A DNA stretch of 64,000 bases from Candidatus Vecturithrix granuli. GTDB taxonomy: Bacteria; Moduliflexota; Moduliflexia; Moduliflexales; Moduliflexaceae. Below the pieces are notes generated by a model. That model saw nothing but the letters and a program-made list of their open reading frames with translations. It did not search any database and had not been told where the DNA came from. Each line of letters opens with the position of its first letter. Within the stretch, counting starts at the first letter, position 1. The stretch is from positions 140,312 to 204,311 of the forward strand of contig DF820468.1 of assembly GCA_000739535.1 (NCBI GenBank). The letters are read 5' to 3'. This document shows, piece after piece, positions 33,261 through 41,464 of this stretch. The translations under genes and the position numbers were made by a program.

Positions 33261-33683
33261 ATGAGAACAAAGCGTTATATCTGGTTATGTTTGATGTTGC
33301 TTGGAATCGGACTGTTGCTGGTATCATGTGGGGATGACGACGATAAGGATTTGGCGCCCGGGTCTGTTCAGGGGAAAACCTATCAGATGATTGTGACGTC
33401 AGGAACGCTGCCGTTGGCCCGTAGCGGCACAGCTAACGTTACTTTTGCAGCAGATGGAACCTATACAGTGACAGGCATAGTCACCATTGGCAATGATCAG
33501 GGCACCTACACGTATAACAAGACGACTGATGACAGCGGCGAACTGACCCTGACCAGTACGCAGATTGCAGGGCTGCAAATCACATACGCCTTTGTCTTCA
33601 CGCAGGAAAAGGCTGGGAATTTTACAGGAACCCTGGTCAGCGATCCGGCGATCACCCAACAAGGAACCTTCACCGAATTATAA
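33261..33683 (+). CDS. small lipoprotein, unknown function
   Basis: A 140-residue protein with signal sequence (RYIWLCLMLLGIGLLL) and lipobox LLVSCGDDDDKD; Asp-rich residues after the Cys are frequent in such proteins. The mature part is predicted beta-rich with Thr/Gly repeats (TANVTFAADGTYTVTG, GTYTYNKTTDDSGELTL), like the lipocalin-like or DUF5004-type domains, but no family is certain. AGGAGAAG precedes the ATG at 33261. Confidence 0.7.
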   Translation: MRTKRYIWLCLMLLGIGLLLVSCGDDDDKDLAPGSVQGKTYQMIVTSGTLPLARSGTANVTFAADGTYTVTGIVTIGNDQGTYTYNKTTDDSGELTLTSTQIAGLQITYAFVFTQEKAGNFTGTLVSDPAITQQGTFTEL

Positions 33684-33772
33684 GGTTTCACATTGGAAAA
33701 AATGGCAACTATTCAGTCCTGAAAAAATCCACGACTCAGCCTGAATTTTGCTCGTAAAACACACGAATATTG

Positions 33773-33822
33773 TGGTTCTTCCGTATAATTTCCTACAAAC
33801 CTCGCGGAAGAACCATATTTTT
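33773..33822 (+). terminator. intrinsic terminator downstream of the lipoprotein gene
   Basis: TGGTTCTTCCG (33773-33783) pairs with CGGAAGAACCA (33805-33815), followed by TATTTTTTT. Flanking TAAAACACACGA/TGTGTGTT may lengthen the structure. Confidence 0.65.
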
Positions 33823-34089
33823 TTGTGTGTTGCCTGTTTCGTGGGCAGATTCTGGAATTGAACCTTATCAAGTGAGCATTGTTAAAGTAAATTCCTGATT
33901 GTTAAACAATTGGTTTACAAAAACATCTAAGAATCATAGAGAAAATGTGGTTCCCACGCGTTGTTTCGGGAATGAGTCTTCGAAATTCCCGACACAACAA
34001 TGTTCATTTTGGAGTACACAAACGTGTCTGCGCCTTCATCGAAGACGGCAGTAAACTGTCGCACTCCTGTATTTTAGAGGAATTAAGAG
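33823..34089. other. intergenic region with a repeated hairpin (family H)
   Basis: No gene is visible from the lipoprotein stop (33683) to 34089. At 33960-33989 lies GTTGTTTCGGGAATGAGTCT followed by TCGAAATTCC. The same 30 bases occur on the other strand at 43890-43919. TTTCGGGAA and TTCCCGA can pair. A second short inverted repeat (GTGTCTGCGCC... TCGAAGACGG) is not convincing. Confidence 0.45.
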
Positions 34090-34503
34090 TTGGAAACAGG
34101 CGATTTCAAAAGTATCATACAGCAAAATCCGTTGTTTAAAAAATTAGATGATAACAGTTTGAATATCCTGATCCATCAGGGGAAAATAAAGCTTTTTGCC
34201 CAGGGAGAAATCATCTATCAGAAAGGTGAGCCATCTCAAGGCAATTTCGGAATCGTGATATCTGGCCGGGTCGGCGTGATTAGTAACAGCGGACAGATTA
34301 TCGCCGGATTAGGCCCGGGTGAAATTATCGGCGAAGTCGGCGCCACAAGTCCACAAGGGAAACGGACCGTCACTGTCAGGGCTATTCAGAACACGGAACT
34401 GCTTGAATGGAATATTAAGACAATCCAACAAACTTTCCCGGAACTTGTCAAACAACTCAAAAATCTCACCTGGAAGCGGGTGTCGAATTATATGGAACGA
34501 TAA
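34090..34503 (+). CDS. stand-alone cyclic-nucleotide-binding (CNMP-like) domain protein
   Basis: A 137-residue protein beginning at a TTG preceded by AGAGGAATTAAGAG. It holds one cNMP-binding beta-barrel: NPLFKKLDDNSLNILI, IIYQKGEPSQGNFGIVISGRV, and GPGEIIGEVGATSPQGKRTVTV, where the GE and R of the phosphate-binding cassette are present. No HTH follows, so it is not a Crp-type activator; stand-alone members regulate partners by contact. No partner gene adjoins it. Confidence 0.75.
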   Translation: METGDFKSIIQQNPLFKKLDDNSLNILIHQGKIKLFAQGEIIYQKGEPSQGNFGIVISGRVGVISNSGQIIAGLGPGEIIGEVGATSPQGKRTVTVRAIQNTELLEWNIKTIQQTFPELVKQLKNLTWKRVSNYMER

Positions 34504-34543
34504 GAACAGGATATCTTCTCCTTTTCTTATGAGAAATCCTTGT

Positions 34544-34640
34544 GGAGTGCCAAAGCTCTGCTTTGGCAGCGAAAGCAGAGCTTTCGCACTCCTGAAAGCA
34601 GAGCTTTCGCACTCCTGAAAGCAGAGCTTTCGCACTTCTG
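34544..34640. repeat. family B palindrome with three tandem 23-bp units
   Basis: GTGGAGTGCCAAAGCTCTGC and its complement form the palindrome, and its right half (GAAAGCAGAGCTTTCGCACTCCT) is repeated three times in tandem at 34571-34593, 34594-34616 and 34617-34639. The last copy has one change. Each unit is itself a small hairpin (AAAGCAGAGCTTT). Beyond it, 34730-34775 holds another inverted pair, TAAACGCT/AGCGTTTA. Confidence 0.8.
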
Positions 34641-34789
34641 ATTTTGGCGGCTTGAGATGCTCATTATTTGGACTTTTAAAACAGTCTCTTAGATCAGGGG
34701 GATATTTCTTTCCGGTGTTTGAGTTTTACGCAAGTAAACGCTTCAGCGCGGATAAACGCTAAAGCGTTTACTACGAACAGCACCGTGCC

Positions 34790-35197
34790 TTACGACACTG
34801 TGATCTCAGCATAGTCAAAATTGCTCGAATTTCCGGCCAGATCCACGACAAATATCGTAAATTGAAGCGACGTTCCCGACCTGAGGAGAGGACTCAATGT
34901 GATTGATGTAACCAGAGTCCCTCCGGTACCATTTGCATTGGATACCAGTCCCTGATAATTATTGCCCTGATTATCTGTGATAACTGCGGTCCCTCCGTTC
35001 AGATCACCAGGAACATCCACAAAGTCTATTTCAAAAACCAGGGTAGCACCAGGGAAGGCCGGATTCGGGCGAACTCGCGAATTTTGGATAACCGGAGCAT
35101 TTACCGGGCCGGTTGGTCCGCCGCCGCCGCTATCGCAGCCGGTGATTGCTGCCAGAATGACAATAAGACCAATAAAGAAGATGTTCTTTTTCATCAT
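34790..35197 (-). CDS. small lipoprotein with Ig-like domain
   Basis: A 135-residue protein. A signal sequence (KNIFFIGLIVILAA) leads to lipobox AITGCDSGGGGP, then a Gly/Pro linker and one beta-sandwich-like domain (VIQNSRVRPNPAFPGATLVF, then VVDLAGNSSNFDYAEITVS). The segment pattern resembles bacterial Ig-like repeats used for surface contacts. It is probably an outer-membrane or periplasmic lipoprotein of unknown role. It lies just beyond the HEAT/FGE gene on the same strand, but palindromes separate them. Confidence 0.7.
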   Translation of the reverse strand: MMKKNIFFIGLIVILAAITGCDSGGGGPTGPVNAPVIQNSRVRPNPAFPGATLVFEIDFVDVPGDLNGGTAVITDNQGNNYQGLVSNANGTGGTLVTSITLSPLLRSGTSLQFTIFVVDLAGNSSNFDYAEITVS

Positions 35198-35253
35198 ATT
35201 TCATAAAGATCTCCGGGCGAGGTGATAAAAGGAAGCGCCTCTTATTCCTCGCG

Positions 35254-35385
35254 CCTTAATCTCTTCTTGGTGTTTCTTTGAGATCTCTGACGTCATGTAT
35301 AAGAAACCGGGTTTTTCGAAAAAACCCGGTTTCTATCGCCGACGCTCCTTAATCTCTTCTTGGTGTTTCTTTGAGATCTCTGACG
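35254..35385. repeat. 39-bp direct repeat flanking a family A hairpin
   Basis: Bases 35254-35292 (CCTTAATCTCTTCTTGGTG...) are repeated exactly at 35347-35385, 93 bases apart. The second copy encodes the C-terminus and stop of the HEAT/FGE protein (DLKETPRRD); the first is a non-coding echo beyond it. Between them lies the hairpin AGAAACCGGGTTTTT/AAAAACCCGGTTTCT (35302-35333). Confidence 0.85.
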
Positions 35386-37289
35386 CAACGAAAACCGATA
35401 AAGTTGCTCCTGTTCTCCGGCGGAGCATATAGCCGGGTTGCGCAAGAATATTGCAGCCCGGCATGAATCCAGGAGGCTCCGCGCAGGATGATGAACTGTT
35501 CCTGATAATCCGGGCTGTCATGGGGACTCTCCGGATAAGGCTGGTATTGATCTGAAGTCCATTCCAGAACATTTCCGAACAAGTCATACGCGCCAAACGA
35601 ACTTCTGCCTCCCGGATACTGGTTCACGGCGGTTAAGCTGTGCATCCCGGATTCCTGGGTGTTGCAGGCAGCGACATCAAAATCCGGCCCCCAGGGATAC
35701 TTGTTCCCTTCCAGTCCACGTGCAGTTTTTTCCCATTCAGCTTCGGTTGGCAGGCGTTTCCCGATCCATTCGGCATACGCACTTGCCTGTTCCCACGTGA
35801 CATTGACCACCGGATAACATTCCATCCCCGGCGGGTAGTGGTGGGCTGAATCAAATTGTGTATATTGATAATTCGTGACTTCATAGACATCAATCAAAAA
35901 TCCTTCGAGAAAGACGTCATGGGCTGGTCTGGCATTTTCGGGGCCAGCATCGTCGCCCATCACAAATTTCCCGGCCGGAATATAAATCATATTGGCATAC
36001 GGATCCTCAGAACGATACTCCAGGCGCGGCAGTGATCGAGGCCGGGGTTCTACAACAATCTCCAGAGAGCGCAAGATATTCCTGGCAGCATCCCTGAGCA
36101 GCGCATTCCGATCCCTTTCCATCCAGGTTAAAAGCGAGAAGAGGTTCCCTGTCCCGATTTTCCCGAGGGTATAGGCCGCTTTCCAATGCACTATCCACTC
36201 CTCATCTTTTAAGGCGTCAATCAGCGCATGGAGCGCCCGCTCGGTCCCGACCTGCCAGAGGGCAGAGAGCACCATGCTGCGCACGCGCCAGTTGGGATCT
36301 TGAAGTGAATTGATTAACGCTTTGACGGATTTTTCTGAACGAAGTTTAGCCAGAGCTTTAGCCGCGCTTTCTCGGACATGCCAGACATCATCCCGCAGGC
36401 AGGCGACAATTCCTCCTAAGGCGCGGTTTGAACGTAAATCCCCCAGGGCCTGAATCGCCCGCTGACGGACCTGCCAATTTTCATCATCCAATGCGAGCAT
36501 CAGAGGACGAATCACCTTATCCGACTGAAGACGGCTCAGCGATTCAATCGCCTGATAGCGGACATGCCAGACATCATCTCGCAAACATTTGGACATTTCA
36601 CGCATGGCGATCTCACTGCCATTCTTACTTAACACCTCCAGAGTTGTACAACGGACACGCCACACATCGTCTTTTAAGGCTTTGATTAGATGGCGCAGCA
36701 CACTGTCTGATGGCACTGCGCTTAATTCAATAATCGCATGTTCCCGAACCGTCCAATCCTTATCTTCTAAGGCGCGCGTCAGTTCTCCCACGGAGCGCTT
36801 CAACGTGATTGAAGTGGTCGCAAGCGTTTGCCTTGAGGAGGCCATGTCGAAAACGGTTTGCGTCTGCTTCTGGCTGGCCTGAGGTGCAGAGGATGATCTG
36901 CGAACTGATGGTAGCGCTTCAGAGCTAATCGGAACAGCCTGCTTAGGTGGGATCGCAGTATGTGAGTGCCTTTGAACAGAGGGGTGCGAGGCGACATGCC
37001 GAGGCACAGCATCAGTTGGAGAAGAGCCTTCAGGCAGAGAATGCGAGGAATTCGTATGGTTGCGGATAGCAACTCGCGCCCCGATCTGACCAAGATATTG
37101 TTGAAGTTTTTTGGAAGCACTGCCGGAAATATTGGCGGCAATGATACAGGGATATGACTTGACAATGACTTCCGGAGAGGCCGATAATCCTTTAATACGG
37201 TGCAATAATTTTTCCAGCAAACCCTGATCATATCCCGGGCTGAGAAGCTCTACATCAAAGCGTAAACCTTTATCTGTTTTCACGACCAC
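35349..37289 (-). CDS. HEAT-repeat protein fused to a formylglycine-generating-enzyme (SUMF1) fold
   Basis: A 646-residue protein. Residues 1-75 form a small N-terminal domain. Residues 80-160 are a Ser/Pro/Gln-rich linker. Residues 160-400 hold about eight HEAT units of about 31 residues with a recurring DDVWHVR or DENWQVR core. Residues 425-646 are an FGE-sulfatase domain (YIPAGKFVMGDDAGPENARP, EVTNYQYTQFD, RLPTEAEWEKTARG, NVLEWTSDQ, RGASW, GFRCVRD). In this fold many proteins lack formylglycine activity and act in ligand binding. No signal peptide is seen, so it is probably cytoplasmic. Its role is unknown. Confidence 0.85.
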   Translation of the reverse strand: MVVKTDKGLRFDVELLSPGYDQGLLEKLLHRIKGLSASPEVIVKSYPCIIAANISGSASKKLQQYLGQIGARVAIRNHTNSSHSLPEGSSPTDAVPRHVASHPSVQRHSHTAIPPKQAVPISSEALPSVRRSSSAPQASQKQTQTVFDMASSRQTLATTSITLKRSVGELTRALEDKDWTVREHAIIELSAVPSDSVLRHLIKALKDDVWRVRCTTLEVLSKNGSEIAMREMSKCLRDDVWHVRYQAIESLSRLQSDKVIRPLMLALDDENWQVRQRAIQALGDLRSNRALGGIVACLRDDVWHVRESAAKALAKLRSEKSVKALINSLQDPNWRVRSMVLSALWQVGTERALHALIDALKDEEWIVHWKAAYTLGKIGTGNLFSLLTWMERDRNALLRDAARNILRSLEIVVEPRPRSLPRLEYRSEDPYANMIYIPAGKFVMGDDAGPENARPAHDVFLEGFLIDVYEVTNYQYTQFDSAHHYPPGMECYPVVNVTWEQASAYAEWIGKRLPTEAEWEKTARGLEGNKYPWGPDFDVAACNTQESGMHSLTAVNQYPGGRSSFGAYDLFGNVLEWTSDQYQPYPESPHDSPDYQEQFIILRGASWIHAGLQYSCATRLYAPPENRSNFIGFRCVRDLKETPRRD

Positions 37290-37415
37290 CTCTCTACTAT
37301 ATACCTGTTCTTGTGGAGCTCGGAGAATACGTCACAAACCATAAAAATTGGAACAATAATGTCAAGAAAAAAGCATGGATCACGCATTCCCCGGATCGCT
37401 TGCCACCGTTAATTC

Positions 37416-38012
37416 TCAAAGGGTTTCGACCTGAAACGCATCAATATCAATATACCCTTCCTGTAACGCCTCGTGTAACTTAACTTCCGTATCCAGAAAA
37501 AAATCCAAACGATCACGCTCCAACATTTTTAACCCGCTTTTGCGCGTATCAACCTCGTAAAATTTCACCTCAGTCTGTAAATATTCATTAAACGCATACC
37601 CCCGCATCCACTCGATCTTCCCGCTAAGACTTTTTTCGCCCTCCCTGGTCGTCACCTTGCCCTTTTTAAAAATCGCCAGTACAAGGTCTTGTAAATAATG
37701 CCATTCTGAAAAGAGTGCGTTGTCATATTCATCTAAGTACACGCTAACAGACGCATCAGCCTGTTTTTGCTGTACCATGTTTGTTGCCCGTGCATAGGGC
37801 ACAATCTCAAACATGACCTGAATCCCTCGTGGTTCATATACCATTCGAAATAATTCCCAGCATAAACCCGTGCCATCGGCGTGAGTCACATTCTCCCAGG
37901 CCTCGCTGACAAAATGGATTTCAAAGATTTCCTCAGTCGCTAAGGGTGATCCAGGAATACCCATATTCACTATCAAACAGAGTATCACAATCCACCCCAC
38001 TTTTTTCATCAA
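37416..38012 (-). CDS. short periplasmic solute-binding protein (family 3-like)
   Basis: A 198-residue protein with a signal peptide (MMKKVGWIVILCLIVNMGIPGSPLA) and the N-terminal pattern of SBP_bac_3 proteins: IHFVSEAWENVTHADGTGLCWELFRMVYEPRG, VMFEIVPYARATNMVQQKQADASV, LVLAIFKKG, then LKMLERDRLDFFLDTE. At about 175 mature residues it is shorter than the usual 220-250. The missing part would be the end of lobe one. It may still bind a ligand, or be a sensor-like member. There are no adjacent permeases. Confidence 0.65.
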   Translation of the reverse strand: MMKKVGWIVILCLIVNMGIPGSPLATEEIFEIHFVSEAWENVTHADGTGLCWELFRMVYEPRGIQVMFEIVPYARATNMVQQKQADASVSVYLDEYDNALFSEWHYLQDLVLAIFKKGKVTTREGEKSLSGKIEWMRGYAFNEYLQTEVKFYEVDTRKSGLKMLERDRLDFFLDTEVKLHEALQEGYIDIDAFQVETL

Positions 38013-38151
38013 AGTATCCTCTTTTCCATTAACAAAGAAAACCTTCTCTCTTACCTCCTCCTACTACGCTAGACACAATATAAAGCTTAAAAAGTTATTT
38101 TGAAATTGTCAAGAACACTTTATGACAGATGATAATAGCCACGACTTTTTT

Positions 38152-38910
38152 TCAGCCGCTTTGAATTTGTCGCAGGGGGAAGCGCGCCAGACGGCGCCAA
38201 TATTTTTCGACCACCTGCTGGTTATGGGCGTCGCCCTCCGGCACATTCGCGCTGATAAACACTGGCGGCGTTATGCCCAATTTCTCCAGATTCTGCGCGG
38301 TTTGCGCGACAATCGCATTCAGCATGGCCACGCTGATAATGGTTGAAATGGGGGAGGTACGCCAGCCAGATTCCGGCAGTTCAACCACGGCGTCTCCTTT
38401 GGGAACCATGGTATCGAGCACGATATCTGCGACTTCATACAATTTCCGGCCGTAAGAATGCCGCGCAGGGGTAGATTGCGAATGCGTCAGGCTGGTGACT
38501 GCAATCACGGTTGCGCCCATCTGCTTGCCCTCGAGCGCGACTTCAATCGGTACCGGGTTAATTCCCGACTGCGACACAATCACTAAGGCGTCTCCCGGCT
38601 GAATATCATATTTTCCCATGAAATTCGCAGCATACCCTTCAACGCGCTCGGCAAGTCCTGCGGTAGGGTCGTCAATCAGCATGATCGCGCCCAGCCCGCC
38701 GGCTCGGAAAAATAATTCTCCGGCAATATAACGGGAATGACCGCTGCCAAAGACATAAATGAGATGATCCTGTTGAATGGCCTCAGTCCACACATCGGCG
38801 ACACGCGCCATCATTTCTCGCTGCGAGATAAACACTTTTTCCAGATGTTGAGTAACTATTGTAAAATACTGATCAATCCCGGATAAAACACCATTGCTAT
38901 GATGATCCAT
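38152..38910 (-). CDS. SIS-domain sugar-phosphate protein (UPF0309-like)
   Basis: A 252-residue protein. The SIS fold shows LIYVFGSGHSRYIAGELFFRAGG (phosphosugar-binding loop), GDALVIVSQSGINPVPIEVALEGKQMG, and SLTHSQSTPARHSYGRKL. GGAGAC lies before the ATG at 38910, which is preferred over a longer start. It is the last gene of the GntR-controlled sugar operon. The sugar may be an amino sugar or a ketose phosphate, with isomerase or sugar-phosphate-binding activity. Confidence 0.85.
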   Translation of the reverse strand: MDHHSNGVLSGIDQYFTIVTQHLEKVFISQREMMARVADVWTEAIQQDHLIYVFGSGHSRYIAGELFFRAGGLGAIMLIDDPTAGLAERVEGYAANFMGKYDIQPGDALVIVSQSGINPVPIEVALEGKQMGATVIAVTSLTHSQSTPARHSYGRKLYEVADIVLDTMVPKGDAVVELPESGWRTSPISTIISVAMLNAIVAQTAQNLEKLGITPPVFISANVPEGDAHNQQVVEKYWRRLARFPLRQIQSG

Positions 38911-38997
38911 GAGGTTGTCTCCAATGTAAATAAAATTGTAAGTATTTAGCCCGTAGGACTTCAAGTATTGTAGGAAAAATGCTCACCACGCTCCTTT

Positions 38998-39092
38998 ATC
39001 CTACCGCGTAGCGGTTGTGGATCGCCTACGGCGAAGAAGAAATTGGAAAGAGGAATCTTTTGGTGCTACAATACTGTATCGCCTACGGCGAA
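38998..39092. repeat. repeat with CGCCTACGGCG arms (family F)
   Basis: ATCCTACCGCGTAGCGGTTGT, then GATCGCCTACGGCGAAGAAG and, 80 bases on, ATCGCCTACGGCGAA. On the minus strand this reads CGCCGTAGGCGATACAGTATTG. A related version is at 49426-49495 on the plus strand. It overlaps the 3' end of the FGGY kinase gene. Confidence 0.5.
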
Positions 39093-40636
39093 AAATCTGA
39101 TTTAGCGGTAAACGCGTGCTGCAATTGCCAGGACCTGCGCAAATCGGTTCGCAATTGGCAATATGTTGCATACACGGCATCATAGACCGCTTTCACATCA
39201 GGGTACGGCTGATAAGTACGCCCGATAGATATGGTCGCCCGGGCGGCCTCCGCAATGTTGTCAAACCAATGCAGACCTACTGCTGCCAGCAATGCCGCGC
39301 CTTTGGCGCCAAATTCACTGCCGTTCGGAATCACAATCCGGCTGCCGGTGCAGTCGGCAATGATCTGACACCAGAATTCGCTTTGCGCGCCTCCTCCGAC
39401 CAGATGAATTTCCTCTGGCATCCCAATTGCGTCATAACAATCACGAATCGCCAACGCCACGCCTTCATAGACCGCCCGCAACAAGTCATGGCGTTTATGA
39501 GAGTTTTTGATTCCGAAGAATTGCGCTCTGGCGGTGGGTTCGACAAAGGGCGCGATCACTCCTACAGGATTCAAATAAGGATGATAAATCACGCCATTGG
39601 CTCCCGGCGGACTCTGCTGTGCCAGCCTTTGCACGCTGTCAAACAACTCGCGGCGCGATACGGCGTGAGAGGCTTCCAGTCCGCAAAATTGCTCAATCGC
39701 CCAATCGAGATTCGGTGTGCCAGTTAAATTCACCATAGTCCGCAGCCAGGACGATTCCGGCAGCGCAAATAACAAACCGACATCCGGCGGCTCAAAGCTA
39801 GGCTGTGGAATCACGAAACTGTTATGACAGGTCGTGCCCAGCACCGTACAGGCCAGACCTGGTTCAACAGCCCCGGCACCGATTGTTGACGAGGGAACGT
39901 CGCCAGCGCCTGCGACAACAGGTGTTCCGGCTTGTAATCCGGTAAATACGGCGGCATGCGGCGTGACCGTACCAACAACCTGCTCTGACGCGACCACGCG
40001 CGGCAAGAGACGCCGCCACTGCGAAATTCCCAACAGATCGAACAGAGGTTCGCTGTATGTGCGTTGGCGATTATCCCCCGGCAGCACAGAGGCTTCCGTA
40101 TAATCCAGATGGATAGAGCTGGTCAATTGGTAACACAACCAATCTTTACAGCAGAACACGGCGTGAGCTTTGCGTAAAGAATCCGGTTCATGGTCGGCCA
40201 GCCAGCGTATGAGCGGCAAAGTGCAGCCAAATTCCATCACACAGCCGGAAAAACAATAAATCTGGTGTAAAATATCCGACTGTTGGCGAATGAGCTGCTC
40301 GAAAAGGGGACGAGTGCGGTTGTCGCATACCAGAATCGCTTTGCGGACAGGCCGTCCCTGCGCATCGATCAACCAGACGCCGACCATGTTGCCAGTCACG
40401 CCAACTCCGGCAATTTGGGAACTCTTGATCCGGGTCAATTCTAACAATTCACGCATGGCGGCGACCGTCATCTCCCACATTTCCGTCATGCTGACCTCAG
40501 CCCAGCCAGGTTGGGGACTGATCAGCGTGGTTTTACGGCTTACTGTCTGGATTTCAGTTCCGCTGCTGTCAAAAAGAGCGGCTTTGGTCACGCTTATGCC
40601 GACATCCACTCCGAGTAAGTATTCTTGTGATTTCAT
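39083..40636 (-). CDS. FGGY-family carbohydrate kinase
   Basis: A 517-residue sugar kinase. The start LLGVDVGISVTKAALFD is the ATP-phosphate-1 motif; GVGVTGNMVGVWLID and FCCKDWLCYQLTSSIHLDYTEAS mark domain I; GAGDVPSSTIGAG and the adenosine motif EEIHLVGGGAQSEFWCQIIADC mark domain II. The family phosphorylates xylulose, ribulose, glycerol and similar polyols. It overlaps the upstream permease gene by 4 bases, so it is part of the sugar operon and probably phosphorylates the imported substrate. The substrate is not set by sequence. The last residues lie in repeat sequence. Confidence 0.9.
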   Translation of the reverse strand: MKSQEYLLGVDVGISVTKAALFDSSGTEIQTVSRKTTLISPQPGWAEVSMTEMWEMTVAAMRELLELTRIKSSQIAGVGVTGNMVGVWLIDAQGRPVRKAILVCDNRTRPLFEQLIRQQSDILHQIYCFSGCVMEFGCTLPLIRWLADHEPDSLRKAHAVFCCKDWLCYQLTSSIHLDYTEASVLPGDNRQRTYSEPLFDLLGISQWRRLLPRVVASEQVVGTVTPHAAVFTGLQAGTPVVAGAGDVPSSTIGAGAVEPGLACTVLGTTCHNSFVIPQPSFEPPDVGLLFALPESSWLRTMVNLTGTPNLDWAIEQFCGLEASHAVSRRELFDSVQRLAQQSPPGANGVIYHPYLNPVGVIAPFVEPTARAQFFGIKNSHKRHDLLRAVYEGVALAIRDCYDAIGMPEEIHLVGGGAQSEFWCQIIADCTGSRIVIPNGSEFGAKGAALLAAVGLHWFDNIAEAARATISIGRTYQPYPDVKAVYDAVYATYCQLRTDLRRSWQLQHAFTAKSDFSP

Positions 40637-41463
40637 GATTTCACCGCCCCGGTGGTCAGCCCTTCGACAAAATGGCGTCCGACAAAGCTGAACAGGAGAA
40701 TAACCGGCAGCGTGGTGAGCGTGGCACCGGCTAATAATAGTCCCCAGTCAATTTGATATTGCCCGATAATTCCAGCTAACCCTACCGGCAGCGTGCGCGA
40801 GGCTTCGCTATTCACCAGAATGGAGGCGAACATATATTCGGTCCACGACATAATAAACGCAAAAATGGCAATACTGGCAATTCCCGGCGCAGACAGGGGC
40901 AGAATAATTTTGAGCAGGGTTTGCAGCAGCGTCGCGCCATCGAGCCGGGCGGCTTCTTCCAGGTCAGAGGGGATCGTCCGAAAAAAGGCTTGCAGCATCC
41001 AGACCGCAAACGGAGCAGCGAAAGTGACATTGACAATCACGAGCGCGGCTAGCTTGTCAATCAGACCAATTGCACTCATGAAACTATACAAGGGAATCAG
41101 CAGCAACACCCCGGGAAAAGCGTAAGTCGCCAGAATGATGCGGAAAATGGCCTGACGTCCCGGAAATTTGATGCGATACAGGCCATAAGCTGCTAATGTT
41201 GATAACACCACCGTAATGCTCATCGTCCATAAAGCCACTATGACGCTGTTCCGCAAATAGGTTGGATAATCTGACGAACTCAACAGTTTATCGTAATGCT
41301 GGAGAGTGAAGGTCTGCGGAAACAACGTTGGTGTCCGACTGATGATTTCCTGGGGCGATTTCACGGATGCTGAAAAAATCCAATAAAATGGCGCAAATAC
41401 GAGCAAACCGAGAAAAAGCAGCGAAAAGATGACGATTATTTGTTGTTTCAGGCGAACGTGCAT
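40633..41463 (-). CDS. sugar ABC transporter permease, MalG type
   Basis: A 276-residue CUT1 permease with six helices; the EAA loop is EEAARLDGATLLQTLLKIILP. The C-terminal end (RHFVEGLTTGAVKS) is typical. GAGGGGG stands before the ATG at 41463, one base after the stop of the MalF-type gene. Together with the MalF-type permease and the binding protein it imports a sugar or polyol. No ATPase gene is in the operon. Confidence 0.92.
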   Translation of the reverse strand: MHVRLKQQIIVIFSLLFLGLLVFAPFYWIFSASVKSPQEIISRTPTLFPQTFTLQHYDKLLSSSDYPTYLRNSVIVALWTMSITVVLSTLAAYGLYRIKFPGRQAIFRIILATYAFPGVLLLIPLYSFMSAIGLIDKLAALVIVNVTFAAPFAVWMLQAFFRTIPSDLEEAARLDGATLLQTLLKIILPLSAPGIASIAIFAFIMSWTEYMFASILVNSEASRTLPVGLAGIIGQYQIDWGLLLAGATLTTLPVILLFSFVGRHFVEGLTTGAVKS

Positions 41464-41464
41464 G

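Noticed and set aside
34571-34639. Three tandem 23-bp repeats as a CRISPR array
   Set aside because: There are no spacers between units and no cas genes; the unit is half of a dispersed palindrome.
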